Source of the DNA: Kribbella capetownensis
Lineage (GTDB): Bacteria; Actinomycetota; Actinomycetes; Propionibacteriales; Kribbellaceae
Length of the DNA: 64,000 bases
NCBI RefSeq assembly: GCF_004331485.1
Contig: NZ_SJKD01000005.1
Location: forward strand, 617,484-681,483
Direction: 5' to 3'
Part shown: positions 46,661 through 55,558 of the stretch, piece by piece
Position numbering within the stretch: the first letter of the stretch is position 1
How the letters are laid out: the number at the start of each line of letters is the position of its first letter
Notes under the pieces: model-generated
The model's database searches: none
What the model was told of the DNA's origin: nothing
What the model saw: only the letters and a program-made list of their open reading frames with translations
Program-made: the position numbers and the translations under genes

Positions 46661-47401
46661 CTAGAGGTCGTGGCGGATCCAGACGTTGGGCTCGACGTAC
46701 ACCGCGTGATCGTGCTCGACGTCGACGTGCACCGGCACGAGCGCCTTGGGCACGATCACGTCCCCGGTCTTGTCGAACGGCAGGCCGGTCCACTCACGCC
46801 ACTCGGCCAGGCTGCCTGCGATGACCATCGACCGTGGCGCGACCTGCACGATCGTCCCGCCGGCCTTCACATGCACCCGCAGCCAGGGATCCATCGGGAG
46901 ACCGTCTTCCCTGACCTGCTTGATGTACTCCGTCATCGGTAGCTGCGCGTCCGTCTTCGCGTTCGGCCGGACCGGTGCGAACAGGGCGGTGTGGCCCTTG
47001 GCTTTGACGGCCGCACGCATTGCCTGGAGCATCTCGTGGGACAGGCCTCGGCCCAGGTGCGTCGGTCGGATCAGGATCTCCAAGGCGCTCGAGACGTTCG
47101 GCTCGCGTCCGTTGCGCAGGTCCATGAAGCCCCAGTGCAGGACCCGGTCCCAGCCGCCCGTCGGCAGGTCGGTGCGATCCTCGTCCGGGAAGACGAACGG
47201 GATGCTGCGGCCGTGCGCGATCAGTTCGCCGTCCTCGGTGGCGACGATGCACTGGTCCGGGAAGTGACGCGGTACCTGACCCATGAACGCGTTGCCGATC
47301 GGGTCGTTGTGCATGAACGCCGGCCAGGCGTCGGCGAACTCGTACATCCGCTCGAGGTACTCAGGCCGCGCGGCCAGGGTGGTGATCACGATCTCCGACA
47401 T
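46661..47401 (-). CDS. GNAT-type acetyltransferase-like protein
   Basis: A 246-residue protein with an N-terminal GNAT domain. SALEILIRPTHLGRGLSHEM near residues 100-120 holds the acetyl-CoA loop (R-x-x-x-G-R-G). The C-terminal 60 residues are beta-rich and not part of GNAT. ATG 47401 begins at MSEIVITTLAAR; its first 41 bp overlap the end of the upstream MFS gene. Substrate unknown. Confidence 0.75.
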   Translation of the reverse strand: MSEIVITTLAARPEYLERMYEFADAWPAFMHNDPIGNAFMGQVPRHFPDQCIVATEDGELIAHGRSIPFVFPDEDRTDLPTGGWDRVLHWGFMDLRNGREPNVSSALEILIRPTHLGRGLSHEMLQAMRAAVKAKGHTALFAPVRPNAKTDAQLPMTEYIKQVREDGLPMDPWLRVHVKAGGTIVQVAPRSMVIAGSLAEWREWTGLPFDKTGDVIVPKALVPVHVDVEHDHAVYVEPNVWIRHDL

Positions 47402-48566
47402 GTTCGGCAGTCTGACAGCGCACGAGGACGGCTGTCGCGACAATTGCCGTCAGCAGTCCGGCACCGACGAGCGTGCTCTCGGCTCCGGCGACCGCGATGA
47501 TCGGCCCGCCGATCAGTAGCCCGGCCGAGCTCCCTGCGTTCACCACGACCGTCTGCCCGGACAACAGCGTCCTACGTTCGGCGCCCGCCGACGACCTGGT
47601 GATCAGGATCGAGATCGCCGCGATGCCCAGTACGACGGCGACTCCCGCCAGTGCTCCGAGCACCGCGATCACCGGTGGCGTGCTCCACAGGCCCATGCCG
47701 ATCCAGCACAGGCCCATCCACATCCAGGCGAAGGCGGCGAGCCGTACCGGCCGGATCCGGCGTACGACGGCGAGCGAGATCGCGGTGCCGATGACCGAGC
47801 CGACGCCGTACCCGGTCATGCCGGCGGCCAGGTAGACGCCCGGTTGGTCCCTCTCGGCACCGATCACGGACAGGCCGAGCGTGAACGCGAACCAGGTCAC
47901 GCAGCCGGTGCCGCGGGTGATCCATCCGTAGAGCACATCGCGACGGCTCTTCAGGCTGGTCCGGATCGAGGGTGGCTCGCTGGTGGCGGGCGTGCGCTCG
48001 GCCTTCACCGTGCAGGCCAGGAGGCCCGACCCGAGCACCGCCGCTGCTTCGGTCCAGAGCAGGCCGTTGGTCACGCCGGCGGACACCGCGAACGCTGCGA
48101 TCACCGGGCCGACCGTCATACCGATCCTGCGGAGACCGTCCTGCCAGGTGAGGAGTACGACGGCCCTGTCCTTGGCCCAGCGGTCTCCCGTGTCTGCGAG
48201 GAGCGCCGACCGTCCCGGGCCGGCGAGCGCCTCACCGCAACCGAGCAGCAGGCCGCTGACGATCAGGATCCCGGGGGTGAGCAGGTCGAGAGCCGCAGCT
48301 GCAGGCACCATCGCCAAGGCGACGGCCTGAACTACGGCGATGACCGCCAGCCGGGTGCCGGAGTCGACCCACTGGCGGGCTCTGCGGGCCCACCATGGCG
48401 AGAGCAGCACTGGTACGCCGGCGGCACCACCGACCAGACCTGTCGCGGCCACCGAGCCCGTCTCGTGCAGGATGACCAGCGGCAGCGCGACCTGCGTGAA
48501 CCGGAGCGCGAGGTCCGCCACTCCCCCGCCGGCGAGTAGCGCCAGCGCCTCGGTCCGCGCTCTCAT
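47361..48566 (-). CDS. MFS transporter
   Basis: A 401-residue protein of about 12 helices, in the MFS drug-efflux style: LAGGGVADLALRFTQVALPL at the start and GCGEALAGPGRSALLADTGD in the first half. ATG 48566 gives the usual short N-terminus; the longer frame to 48806 overlaps the divergent LysR gene. Followed by and overlapping the GNAT gene. Divergent LysR-type regulator may control it. Confidence 0.87.
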   Translation of the reverse strand: MRARTEALALLAGGGVADLALRFTQVALPLVILHETGSVAATGLVGGAAGVPVLLSPWWARRARQWVDSGTRLAVIAVVQAVALAMVPAAAALDLLTPGILIVSGLLLGCGEALAGPGRSALLADTGDRWAKDRAVVLLTWQDGLRRIGMTVGPVIAAFAVSAGVTNGLLWTEAAAVLGSGLLACTVKAERTPATSEPPSIRTSLKSRRDVLYGWITRGTGCVTWFAFTLGLSVIGAERDQPGVYLAAGMTGYGVGSVIGTAISLAVVRRIRPVRLAAFAWMWMGLCWIGMGLWSTPPVIAVLGALAGVAVVLGIAAISILITRSSAGAERRTLLSGQTVVVNAGSSAGLLIGGPIIAVAGAESTLVGAGLLTAIVATAVLVRCQTAEHVGDRDHHPGRAA

Positions 48567-48639
48567 ACCCTTGATTCTTTGACGTATCAGCTGCCCTCGG
48601 TAGGTATCCGATGCTTGGTGCTTGCCATAGGCTGAAGCT

Positions 48640-49500
48640 ATGGCCTCATTGCCGTCGGTCGAAGACCTCCGGCTGGTGCAGACGATCGTGCGGACCGGCG
48701 CGGTCGGCACCGCCGCGCGTGAACTGCGCATCTCCCAACCGTCCGCATCCCAGCGACTGGCCCGACTCGAACGCATGTGTGGCACCAAGCTGTTCGAGCG
48801 CGACACCCGCGGCGCTCGGCCGACCTCCGCCGGCGCCGAGCTCAGCCGCCGGGCCGATCACATCCTCGGCCACCTCGAGGAGGTGTACGACGCCACCCGA
48901 GCGGCCGCGACCGGTCAGCGACTCGTGGTCGGCACGTTCGCCAGCATCGCGGCCATCCTGTTCCCGATCCTGGACGCCGACCTGACGGACCTGGACATCG
49001 AGCAGCAGGTCGACCACGGCCACTTCCTGGTCGAACGCATCGCCGAGGGCACCATGGACGCCGCCTTCATCGCGATCGCCGACCAGATGACAATCCCCCG
49101 CGGCGCCGTCTCCCGCCGCGTCGGCCGCGACGAACTCGTCCTGTTCGTCCCACCCGGTGCCCGCCCGCCGGGCCGGGGAAAGCATCCGCTGAAAGACCGC
49201 CACATCCCGTTCTCCACCTACGACCGGGGGGCCGAGGACATCCACGCCCGCCTGGTCGCACTCGGTGCGCTCCCCCGCCGCGGCGTCACCCTCAACACCA
49301 CCGTGGCGATGGCTCGCCGGCGCTCCCAACTGGCCCTTGTCCCCCGCAGCGCCCTGGCCACCGAGCTCCGCCCCGGCGAACACCTCACCGCCGCGCCCTT
49401 CCGCTACCGCCTCACCCTCTCGCTGATCACGACTCCAACTCCGCCCAAGCCGCTCATCCGTTACCTCCCCCATCTGCGGGCGACGTTGAACTTGTCGTGA
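48640..49500 (+). CDS. LysR-family transcriptional regulator
   Basis: A 286-residue LysR protein with the winged helix at residues 5-65 (VEDLRLVQTIVRTGAVGTAA, QPSASQRLARLERMCG) and a periplasmic-binding-like effector domain (LVVGTFASIAAILFP). Divergent from the MFS gene over 73 bp, the classical arrangement for LysR control of a transporter. Confidence 0.9.
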   Translation: MASLPSVEDLRLVQTIVRTGAVGTAARELRISQPSASQRLARLERMCGTKLFERDTRGARPTSAGAELSRRADHILGHLEEVYDATRAAATGQRLVVGTFASIAAILFPILDADLTDLDIEQQVDHGHFLVERIAEGTMDAAFIAIADQMTIPRGAVSRRVGRDELVLFVPPGARPPGRGKHPLKDRHIPFSTYDRGAEDIHARLVALGALPRRGVTLNTTVAMARRRSQLALVPRSALATELRPGEHLTAAPFRYRLTLSLITTPTPPKPLIRYLPHLRATLNLS

Positions 49501-49542
49501 ACTACGGCCTCGAGATAGCCGGAGTGCGGCAGACTCGGGGGT

Positions 49543-50178
49543 ATGAACCTGGGGCGGTTGGCGCGGGGGCGACGGCGGTTGACGGCGTTCTGGGGTGCGA
49601 CGGTCGTGCAGGTGGCGGCCGTTGCCTTCGACGTCAAGATCCTCAAGCAGGCGAGCAAGGTGTCACTGATGCCGCTGCTGTGGACGTGGTCCCGGAGTCA
49701 GGACGCTCCCCCGCTGCTGCAGGCGGCGTTGCTGGCCTCCGCGGCCGGGGACCTGCTGCTCGAGACCGACCTCCAACTGGCCGGCATGGCCGCGTTCGCC
49801 GCGGCCCATGCCTGCTACCTGGCCGTCTTCCTCGCCAATCCCGGACAACGGTCCGTGCGCGTGGTCGCGGCGTACGCCGCCCTGTGGGCCGCACTCGTCG
49901 CGGTGCTCGCGCCGAGTCTCGGCAGCCAGCGCGTCCCGGTCGCGGCGTACGCCTTGTTGCTCACAGCAACCGCCATCGCGTCCCGCTGGCACAACCCGCG
50001 CAGCGGCCTGGGCGGCACGTTCTTTCTCGTCTCGGACGCGCTGATCGCTCTCCGCCTGGCTGGGCGCGACTTCCCCGGCCGCGGTGCGCTGTGCATGTCG
50101 ACGTACTCCGTCGGCCAGTACCTACTGACCTCAGGCCTCGTCGAGAAACCGGTCGAGCACTCTAGAGCCGAACTCTAG
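49543..50178 (+). CDS. YhhN-family membrane protein (lysoplasmalogenase-like)
   Basis: A 211-residue membrane protein with about seven helices and the YhhN/TMEM86 blocks LKQASKVSLMPLL, ASAAGDLLLETD and GGTFFLVSDALIAL. Eukaryotic relatives hydrolyse lysoplasmalogen. Its 3' end overlaps the converging M20 peptidase gene by 48 bp. Confidence 0.85.
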   Translation: MNLGRLARGRRRLTAFWGATVVQVAAVAFDVKILKQASKVSLMPLLWTWSRSQDAPPLLQAALLASAAGDLLLETDLQLAGMAAFAAAHACYLAVFLANPGQRSVRVVAAYAALWAALVAVLAPSLGSQRVPVAAYALLLTATAIASRWHNPRSGLGGTFFLVSDALIALRLAGRDFPGRGALCMSTYSVGQYLLTSGLVEKPVEHSRAEL

Positions 50179-51462
50179 AGACGAGGTCGGCACCCGCTCG
50201 TCGATGCCGTGGAACATGCCCATGAAGTCCAGCTCCGGCGGCAGCTGCAGCGGCACGAACCCGAAGCAACGCACCCCGAGCCGACTCCACGACTTCGCGT
50301 CGGTGCCGCCCGACATCAGCAGCGGAGCGAACCGGCTCTGCGGGTCCTCGGCCGTGATGCACGCCTTCATCGCCTCGACCAAGCCGCCGCTGAACTCCGT
50401 CTCCAGTGCAATGTCCGTGACCACGGTCTCGCGCTGCACCTTGTCGCCGATCAGCTCGTCGAGCGTCGCGTAGAACTCGTCCTCGTAGCCCGGCAGGAAG
50501 CGCCCGTCGATGTGCGCCTCGGCGTCGCCCGGGATCACGTTCACCTTGTAGCCGGCGTTCAGCATCGTCGGGTTCGTGGTGTTGCGGATGGTCGCGCCGA
50601 ACATCCGGCTGAACGTGCCGAGCTTGGCCAGCGTCGAGGTCATGTCGTCGGGGTCGAGCTCGATCCCGAGCACGTCCTCCAGCGTCTTCAGGAACTCCCG
50701 CACGGTCGGCGTCACCCGCAGCGGCCACTCGTGGTTGCCGATCCGGGTGACGGCCTCGACCAGGTTGGTGACCGCGTTGTCGTTGTTCACCATCGACCCG
50801 TGACCCGCCGTACCGCGGGTCTTGAGCCGCATCCAGTTCATGCCCTTCTCGGCGGTCTCGATCAGGTACAGCCGCAGGTCGTCCTGCACCGTGACCGAGA
50901 AGCCACCGACCTCGCCGATGGCCTCGGTGCAGTCCGCGATCGTGTCCGGGTGGTTGTTGATCAGCCACTGCGCGCCGTACACGCCGCCTGCCTCCTCGTC
51001 GGCGGTGAAGACCAGCCGGACCGGACGCAGCGGCTTCACTCCGGCCCGCTGCCGGGCCCGGACCACCGACAGCACCATCGCGTCGAAGTCCTTCATGTCG
51101 ACCGCGCCGCGGCCCCAGACGCAGCCGTCGAAGATCTCACCGGCGAACGGGTCGACCTTCCAGTCCTTCGGATCGGCCGGTACGACGTCCAGGTGGCCGT
51201 GCACGAGCAGCGGATCGGCCGACTGGTCCTCACCCTCCCAGTGCGCCACCAGCGTGGCCCGGCCCGGCTCCGCCTCGTAGATCGTGGACTCGATCCCGAC
51301 CTCGTCCAGCTTCGCCGCGACGTACTCGGCCGCGACCCGCTCACCGTTGCTCTTGCCGTTGCCGTAGTTCGTGGTGTCGATGCGGATCAGCTCACTGCAG
51401 AGCGCCACCACCTCGGCGTCAGGGGTGTACGACGGACGGTCGGTGGGAGTCGGAGAAGTCAT
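50131..51462 (-). CDS. M20-family metallopeptidase
   Basis: A 443-residue zinc hydrolase. Zinc ligands lie in VHGHLDVVP (His), GRGAVDMK (Asp), TADEEAGG (Glu-Glu), and a C-terminal GIDERVP preceded by His. A dimerisation domain sits in the middle. The family cuts N-acyl-amino acids or dipeptides. ATG 51462 was chosen; the frame continues to 52032 inside the VOC gene. Confidence 0.92.
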   Translation of the reverse strand: MTSPTPTDRPSYTPDAEVVALCSELIRIDTTNYGNGKSNGERVAAEYVAAKLDEVGIESTIYEAEPGRATLVAHWEGEDQSADPLLVHGHLDVVPADPKDWKVDPFAGEIFDGCVWGRGAVDMKDFDAMVLSVVRARQRAGVKPLRPVRLVFTADEEAGGVYGAQWLINNHPDTIADCTEAIGEVGGFSVTVQDDLRLYLIETAEKGMNWMRLKTRGTAGHGSMVNNDNAVTNLVEAVTRIGNHEWPLRVTPTVREFLKTLEDVLGIELDPDDMTSTLAKLGTFSRMFGATIRNTTNPTMLNAGYKVNVIPGDAEAHIDGRFLPGYEDEFYATLDELIGDKVQRETVVTDIALETEFSGGLVEAMKACITAEDPQSRFAPLLMSGGTDAKSWSRLGVRCFGFVPLQLPPELDFMGMFHGIDERVPTSSLEFGSRVLDRFLDEA

Positions 51463-51488
51463 GGGCCCATCCTCTCCCACGCCCTTGG

Positions 51489-51977
51489 TCAGAGCACTTT
51501 GAGGCCGTACATCTCGCCCAGCGGGTCTGCGATCAGCTCGATCCGCGCGCCGTCGGGGTCGCGGAAGTAGATCGACGTACCGCTCTCCTCGAGGTACTCC
51601 ACGCCTGCCGCGTCCAGGTTGTGCTTGAGCCGCTCCCACTTGCCCGGCTCGACCGAGATCGCCAGGTGGTGCAGTCCACCGAGGACTTCGGCGTACGGGC
51701 CGAGGTCGAGGCCGGGGAAGTCGAAGAACGCGAGCAGGTTCCCGTGCCCGATGTCGAAGAAGAAGTGGTTCGAGCCCTCGTAGTCGCGGTTCCCGACGAT
51801 CTCCGTGAGCGGGAACTCCAGCACGCCCTGGTAGAACCGGATGGTGCGCTCGACGTCGGCGCAGAGGAGCGCGACGTGGTGCAGCCCGCGGGCCGAACTC
51901 GTCCCGCCCTCCTTCAGGTACGTCGTCCTGATCCGGTCGCGCTCGGCCTCGATCGCGGGCAGGTCGATATCGGTCAT
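51489..51977 (-). CDS. VOC-family (glyoxalase/dioxygenase fold) protein
   Basis: A 162-residue protein with paired beta-alpha-beta-beta-beta modules: GLHHVALLCADVERTIRFYQ, then GLHHLAISV and DPDGARIELI. His and Glu at the expected metal positions (HHVAL, HHLAI, IEL) are present. Reaction unknown. Same strand as, and 11 bp after, the DinB-like gene; 26 bp before the peptidase gene. Confidence 0.88.
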   Translation of the reverse strand: MTDIDLPAIEAERDRIRTTYLKEGGTSSARGLHHVALLCADVERTIRFYQGVLEFPLTEIVGNRDYEGSNHFFFDIGHGNLLAFFDFPGLDLGPYAEVLGGLHHLAISVEPGKWERLKHNLDAAGVEYLEESGTSIYFRDPDGARIELIADPLGEMYGLKVL

Positions 51978-51988
51978 AGGGGTCCCCC

Positions 51989-52780
51989 TCAGATCCGGAA
52001 GAACAGGTTGAGATAGCGGTCGGCGACCGCACGATCGCCCCGGATCGTACCGGCGTTGCTCCGGCCGAACGCGGTCAACACGAAACTGCCCGGGTCGAAT
52101 TCGATCACGGTGGCCAGGCCGTCGACGTTCCCGGGCTCGTAGTCCATCCCGTCCGGGCCGACCTTCACGCGGGTGTCGCCGGCGTTCGGGCCGCTGGTGA
52201 TCCGGATGCCGAGCTCGCACGGATCCTTGGCGCCGGTGGTGTACTTCCACAGCACGAACATGAACGGCACCAGCAGGTCGGCCGCATCACCCGAGAGCCC
52301 ATGCGCGCGGCCGGTCCCCTGCCGGATGTCCCAGGAGTGGACGCCGTAGTCCATCAACTGGAACGCGGGGAAGAAGAAGGACGGCAGCGGTCCCATGTAG
52401 AAGTGCGGCACGTTGAACCCGCCCCACTCCTCCGGCCCGAGCGCGTCGAAGATCTCCATCATCTTGCCGAAGTCCCCGCGCAACCGCTCGACCAACTCCG
52501 CCCGCGGCACGGACCGCAGCGCCAGCGCCTGCTTGTCCACCCGCTCAGCCATCCCCGGGAGCCCGTACGCCGCCGGCACTTCCTCATGCGCCCGGGCGGC
52601 ATCGAACGCGACGAAGTACGCCTCGGTGGTGTCCGCGATGTGCGCCACCACGTCCCGCACCTGCCAGTGCCCGGCCCCGGTCGGCGCCTCCCAGACGTCG
52701 TCGCTGTCCACCATCTCGAAGAACCGCCCGGCCTCCGCCCGCACCACCCCGAGCAACGTCTCCTTGCCCTCGAACACCAT
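51989..52780 (-). CDS. DinB-like/maleylpyruvate isomerase N-terminal domain protein
   Basis: A 263-residue protein of the mycothiol-dependent-isomerase-like DinB fold: GHWQVRDVVAHIADTTEAYF near residues 40-60 holds a metal-ligand His, and LMDYGVHSWDIRQGTGR near 155 the other His. The C-terminal third is an SCP2-like domain. ATG 52780 is preferred to 52840 because the extra 20 residues are outside the family pattern. Linked to the VOC gene by 11 bp. Confidence 0.78.
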   Translation of the reverse strand: MVFEGKETLLGVVRAEAGRFFEMVDSDDVWEAPTGAGHWQVRDVVAHIADTTEAYFVAFDAARAHEEVPAAYGLPGMAERVDKQALALRSVPRAELVERLRGDFGKMMEIFDALGPEEWGGFNVPHFYMGPLPSFFFPAFQLMDYGVHSWDIRQGTGRAHGLSGDAADLLVPFMFVLWKYTTGAKDPCELGIRITSGPNAGDTRVKVGPDGMDYEPGNVDGLATVIEFDPGSFVLTAFGRSNAGTIRGDRAVADRYLNLFFRI

Positions 52781-52949
52781 CCCGTTCCAGCCGCTCACGC
52801 CCGTACACCTCCCACCCACGACCCACTCCTTGAATTTCAAACTACGCCTCCCCCAACCCCCTCCAACACCCCCGCCAGCCTCGATGTGAATTCCACCCGT
52901 GGTCTTTGCTACTGTTCTCCGGTCAGCACCGTCCCCGGTGCGACCACTC

Positions 52950-53035
52950 GTCCGGGTGGCGGAATAGGCAGACGCGCTAGCTTGAGGTGCTAGTGCCCTT
53001 CACAGGGCGTGGGGGTTCAAGTCCCCCCTCGGACA
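52950..53035 (+). tRNA. tRNA-Leu (anticodon GAG)
   Basis: An 86-nt class II tRNA. Acceptor arms GTCCGGG and CTCGGAC pair, with discriminator A. The anticodon stem CTAGC/GCTAG encloses loop TTGAGGT, anticodon GAG (reads CTC). A long variable arm (TGCCCTTCACAGGGCG) and T arm GGGGGTTCAAGTCCCCC follow, all standard for tRNA-Leu. CCA is not encoded. The stop codon of the neighbouring recombinase lies inside its 3' end, so it is a likely integration site. Confidence 0.95.
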
Positions 53036-54777
53036 CGCATGCTAACCACACGCGGCGTTGGACTGATGGAAACATCAGCCACCCGCGTTTTGTGGTGATA
53101 GGACACTTCCAAGGCCAAGGTGCCGTACAGCTCAGCCAGATCCGCTCGATCCGCTTGATCCAGCACCGTCTTCATGGCGCCGAGTTCGTCGATCATCGCG
53201 TGGATGTCCGCTGGACTCAGACGCTCGGCAGGCTCCAACGCCTCAAGTCCCGCCAATGCAGCCTTCTTCTCGGCAACGGCCGCGTTGTATTGGCCAGTGA
53301 GCGTCTCCGGATCCCAGCCAGCCTCCAGCGCCCGCTGGAGTCGATTCATGCTCGCTTCCGCTGCAGCGATCCGTTCCCGGAAGACTCGTTCGGTCGCCTC
53401 CGTAGGATCCTCGACGTCCTGGGCGCCGACGAGGACTGCAACAGTCTCATCAAGATTGTCGGGGCTGAAGAGACCTGCGATCCATTCATTCACGCCATGG
53501 GAGAGCTGATCCTCGCGGACGTAGACGGTCGGCGGATGGCCTAAGGCTGCGCTCGATCCCGGGACCAGCGTCCTCGCAGCACACCTGTAGAACACCGCAT
53601 GCTTGCGCCGAGCACCCTCCATCTTGCGCCCGCACGTCTCACAGCAAATCGCTCCTCTAAAGAGGTACGCCGACTTCGGCCCGACCAGCGTCCGGGGCTG
53701 GGACGCCCGGGCCGCCATATCCGCACCTCGACGGGCACGGATCTCCAACTGAACCCGCGTGAAGACGTCGACGGACACGATCGCGGGGTGCGCCGGCTCG
53801 CGCGACCGTACGATCTTCGACTGCGGCGAACGCCGGAACCGCACAACGTGTCCTGCCGCCACATCCTCGGGATCCAGTAACTCCTCGACCTTTCGCCACC
53901 GGCCGTAGATGGCGAAACCCGTGTACCGCGGATTCTCGAGGATCGCCTTCACCGTGCTGTGCTGCCAGCCGTCGCCTTTCCGATGCCTGTTCTGCTGAGG
54001 CGTGTGAGCCGACGGGCAAGGCACACCTTCAACGTTCAGCGTCTCGGCTATCGACTTCAGCCCCAGTCCACCGAGATAGAGCTCGAACATTCGCTCGACA
54101 ACCGCCGCTGCATCCTCGTCGACGGCGAGCACGCGGAGCCGGTAGCCCTCTTGCGCCTTGCGCGGATTCGGATGCGGCCCGGCGTCGACGACCACATACC
54201 CGTACGGCGCTCGACCACCCTGGTATCGCCCATCCATCACAACCTGCGCCGCCATCGCAGCCCGAACCCGCCGCTGCACGTGCTGCCGCTCGGACTTCGA
54301 CAACCCACCCGTGATCGTCATCGCCATGTCGTGCACCGTGTTCTCGGGATCGAACTGCCCACCGAGACTCGGGATCCACAGCGAGACGCCGTACCGATGG
54401 AACTTCGGCCAGGTCAAGCTGAACTGATTGCTGTACCAACAACGAGTCGCCTCGCCCACAACTAACCCATCCCAGCCACGCTGCGGATTCTTCAACTCCT
54501 GCAGCAACCTGCCGGCCTCGCCGCGACGCTCCCACGGCAGCGACCGAGACTGCCCGACGTCGAAGAACTGCTCGACGATCTGGCCGCCGAGCGGCTCAAC
54601 GAATCGAGTCGCCTCCCCCATCTGCCATGCCAGCGAGGTCCGCGGATCCTGGTTGTCCTCAGTCGAGCACCGCCCATAGAACGCCAACCGCCCGACTCCG
54701 TCCCCACCGACCGGCCCGGCTGCCAGAGCCTCCAAACCCAGCAGCTCGTCCAGCGTCTCCCACTCGTCGCCGCTCAA
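53017..54777 (-). CDS. Large serine recombinase (integrase)
   Basis: A 586-residue site-specific recombinase. The N-terminal resolvase domain has FYGRCSTEDNQD with the catalytic Ser; RGWDGLVVGEATRCWYSNQF and KSERQHVQRRVRAAM follow. The Recombinase domain is at residues about 190-310 (RAPYGYVVV...ILENPRYTG), the zinc ribbon is CCETCGRK...FYRC, and a coiled coil precedes the C-terminus. I chose TTG 54777: GAAGG lies before it, its TTGA overlaps the stop of a small upstream ORF, and the start then fits homologues; TTG 54801 is also in frame. The last codons lie in the tRNA-Leu 3' end. Confidence 0.9.
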   Translation of the reverse strand: MSGDEWETLDELLGLEALAAGPVGGDGVGRLAFYGRCSTEDNQDPRTSLAWQMGEATRFVEPLGGQIVEQFFDVGQSRSLPWERRGEAGRLLQELKNPQRGWDGLVVGEATRCWYSNQFSLTWPKFHRYGVSLWIPSLGGQFDPENTVHDMAMTITGGLSKSERQHVQRRVRAAMAAQVVMDGRYQGGRAPYGYVVVDAGPHPNPRKAQEGYRLRVLAVDEDAAAVVERMFELYLGGLGLKSIAETLNVEGVPCPSAHTPQQNRHRKGDGWQHSTVKAILENPRYTGFAIYGRWRKVEELLDPEDVAAGHVVRFRRSPQSKIVRSREPAHPAIVSVDVFTRVQLEIRARRGADMAARASQPRTLVGPKSAYLFRGAICCETCGRKMEGARRKHAVFYRCAARTLVPGSSAALGHPPTVYVREDQLSHGVNEWIAGLFSPDNLDETVAVLVGAQDVEDPTEATERVFRERIAAAEASMNRLQRALEAGWDPETLTGQYNAAVAEKKAALAGLEALEPAERLSPADIHAMIDELGAMKTVLDQADRADLAELYGTLALEVSYHHKTRVADVSISPTPRVVSMRVRGGT

Positions 54778-54953
54778 GATGCCTTCTCGTCCGACTGGCA
54801 ATCGCCACCGGTCCCCCGCTTCGACCGTGCCAGTCGAAGAACGATCCGGCGCAACACCCGAGCAGCCTGTGGATAGAGCACCGGCGACCTGCCCGGCAGC
54901 CTCAACCCAATCTGCGGATCCTCACCCACGCCGTCCACATCTGGCTTCTCCAT
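54774..54953 (-). CDS. Small ORF coupled to the recombinase gene
   Basis: A 59-residue ORF beginning MEKPDVDGVGEDPQIGLRL at an ATG preceded by GAGCAGG. The middle is basic (VLRRIVLRLARSKRG). Its stop overlaps the TTG start of the recombinase (TTGA), which argues for translation. No recognised domain. Position suggests an accessory protein of integration, such as a directionality factor, but no HTH is visible. Confidence 0.45.
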   Translation of the reverse strand: MEKPDVDGVGEDPQIGLRLPGRSPVLYPQAARVLRRIVLRLARSKRGTGGDCQSDEKAS

Positions 54954-55000
54954 GCCTGCTCAACGCATGAGCTACGCACAGTAAGCAAAGGTTCTCAACG

Positions 55001-55558
55001 CTACTCGACGTCTTCGGCCCCAAGGTGAGTCCGGCGGAGCATGGCCGTCAGGACCGGGCCGTCCACCGACGGCTGCTGCGTGCTGATCGGCTCGTAACCC
55101 CACGACTCGTACAGCGCCTTGACCTTCCCGTCGCCGTTCAGCGCGTTGACGAGCAACGAGACCTGCTCCTCGGGTCGATCGCGGAGAAGTTCGTCGTGGA
55201 TCAGCAAGGCGATCCCCTGACCCCGCCACTGCTTGCGCAGCATGATCTCTTTCACCGCGACCGTCGACGTCTCGGTGCATCCGTCGGGAAGCGGGGTGGT
55301 CATCCGGCGCCACCAGCGGTCGTCGAGCGTGAGCGTGTTCGCGTACGCAAACCCCACCGGCATGTCCGCGTCGTAGCCGATGACAACCTCCCAGCCGGGA
55401 TCCGATCCGTGCCGGGCGAGCTGTTCTCCGAATCGCTCAACCGAGTAGTTCGGAAGGTGAAGTTGATCCGCACGTACGTCGGCGTACACCTCGATCAACG
55501 TGCTCCACACATCGTCGATCACGGTCGAGTGGCGCAGCCCAATGCCGTCAGGGGTCAC
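55001..55558 (-). CDS. GNAT N-acetyltransferase
   Basis: A 185-residue GNAT protein. AVKEIMLRKQWRGQGIALL near residues 100-120 holds the acetyl-CoA motif Q/R-x-x-G-x-G, and ALNGDGKVKALYESWGYEP is the C-terminal block. GTG 55558 overlaps the stop of the regulator gene (GTGA), so both are made together. It is in the operon divergent from the graspetide genes, so peptide acetylation or self-protection is possible but unproven. Confidence 0.82.
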   Translation of the reverse strand: MTPDGIGLRHSTVIDDVWSTLIEVYADVRADQLHLPNYSVERFGEQLARHGSDPGWEVVIGYDADMPVGFAYANTLTLDDRWWRRMTTPLPDGCTETSTVAVKEIMLRKQWRGQGIALLIHDELLRDRPEEQVSLLVNALNGDGKVKALYESWGYEPISTQQPSVDGPVLTAMLRRTHLGAEDVE

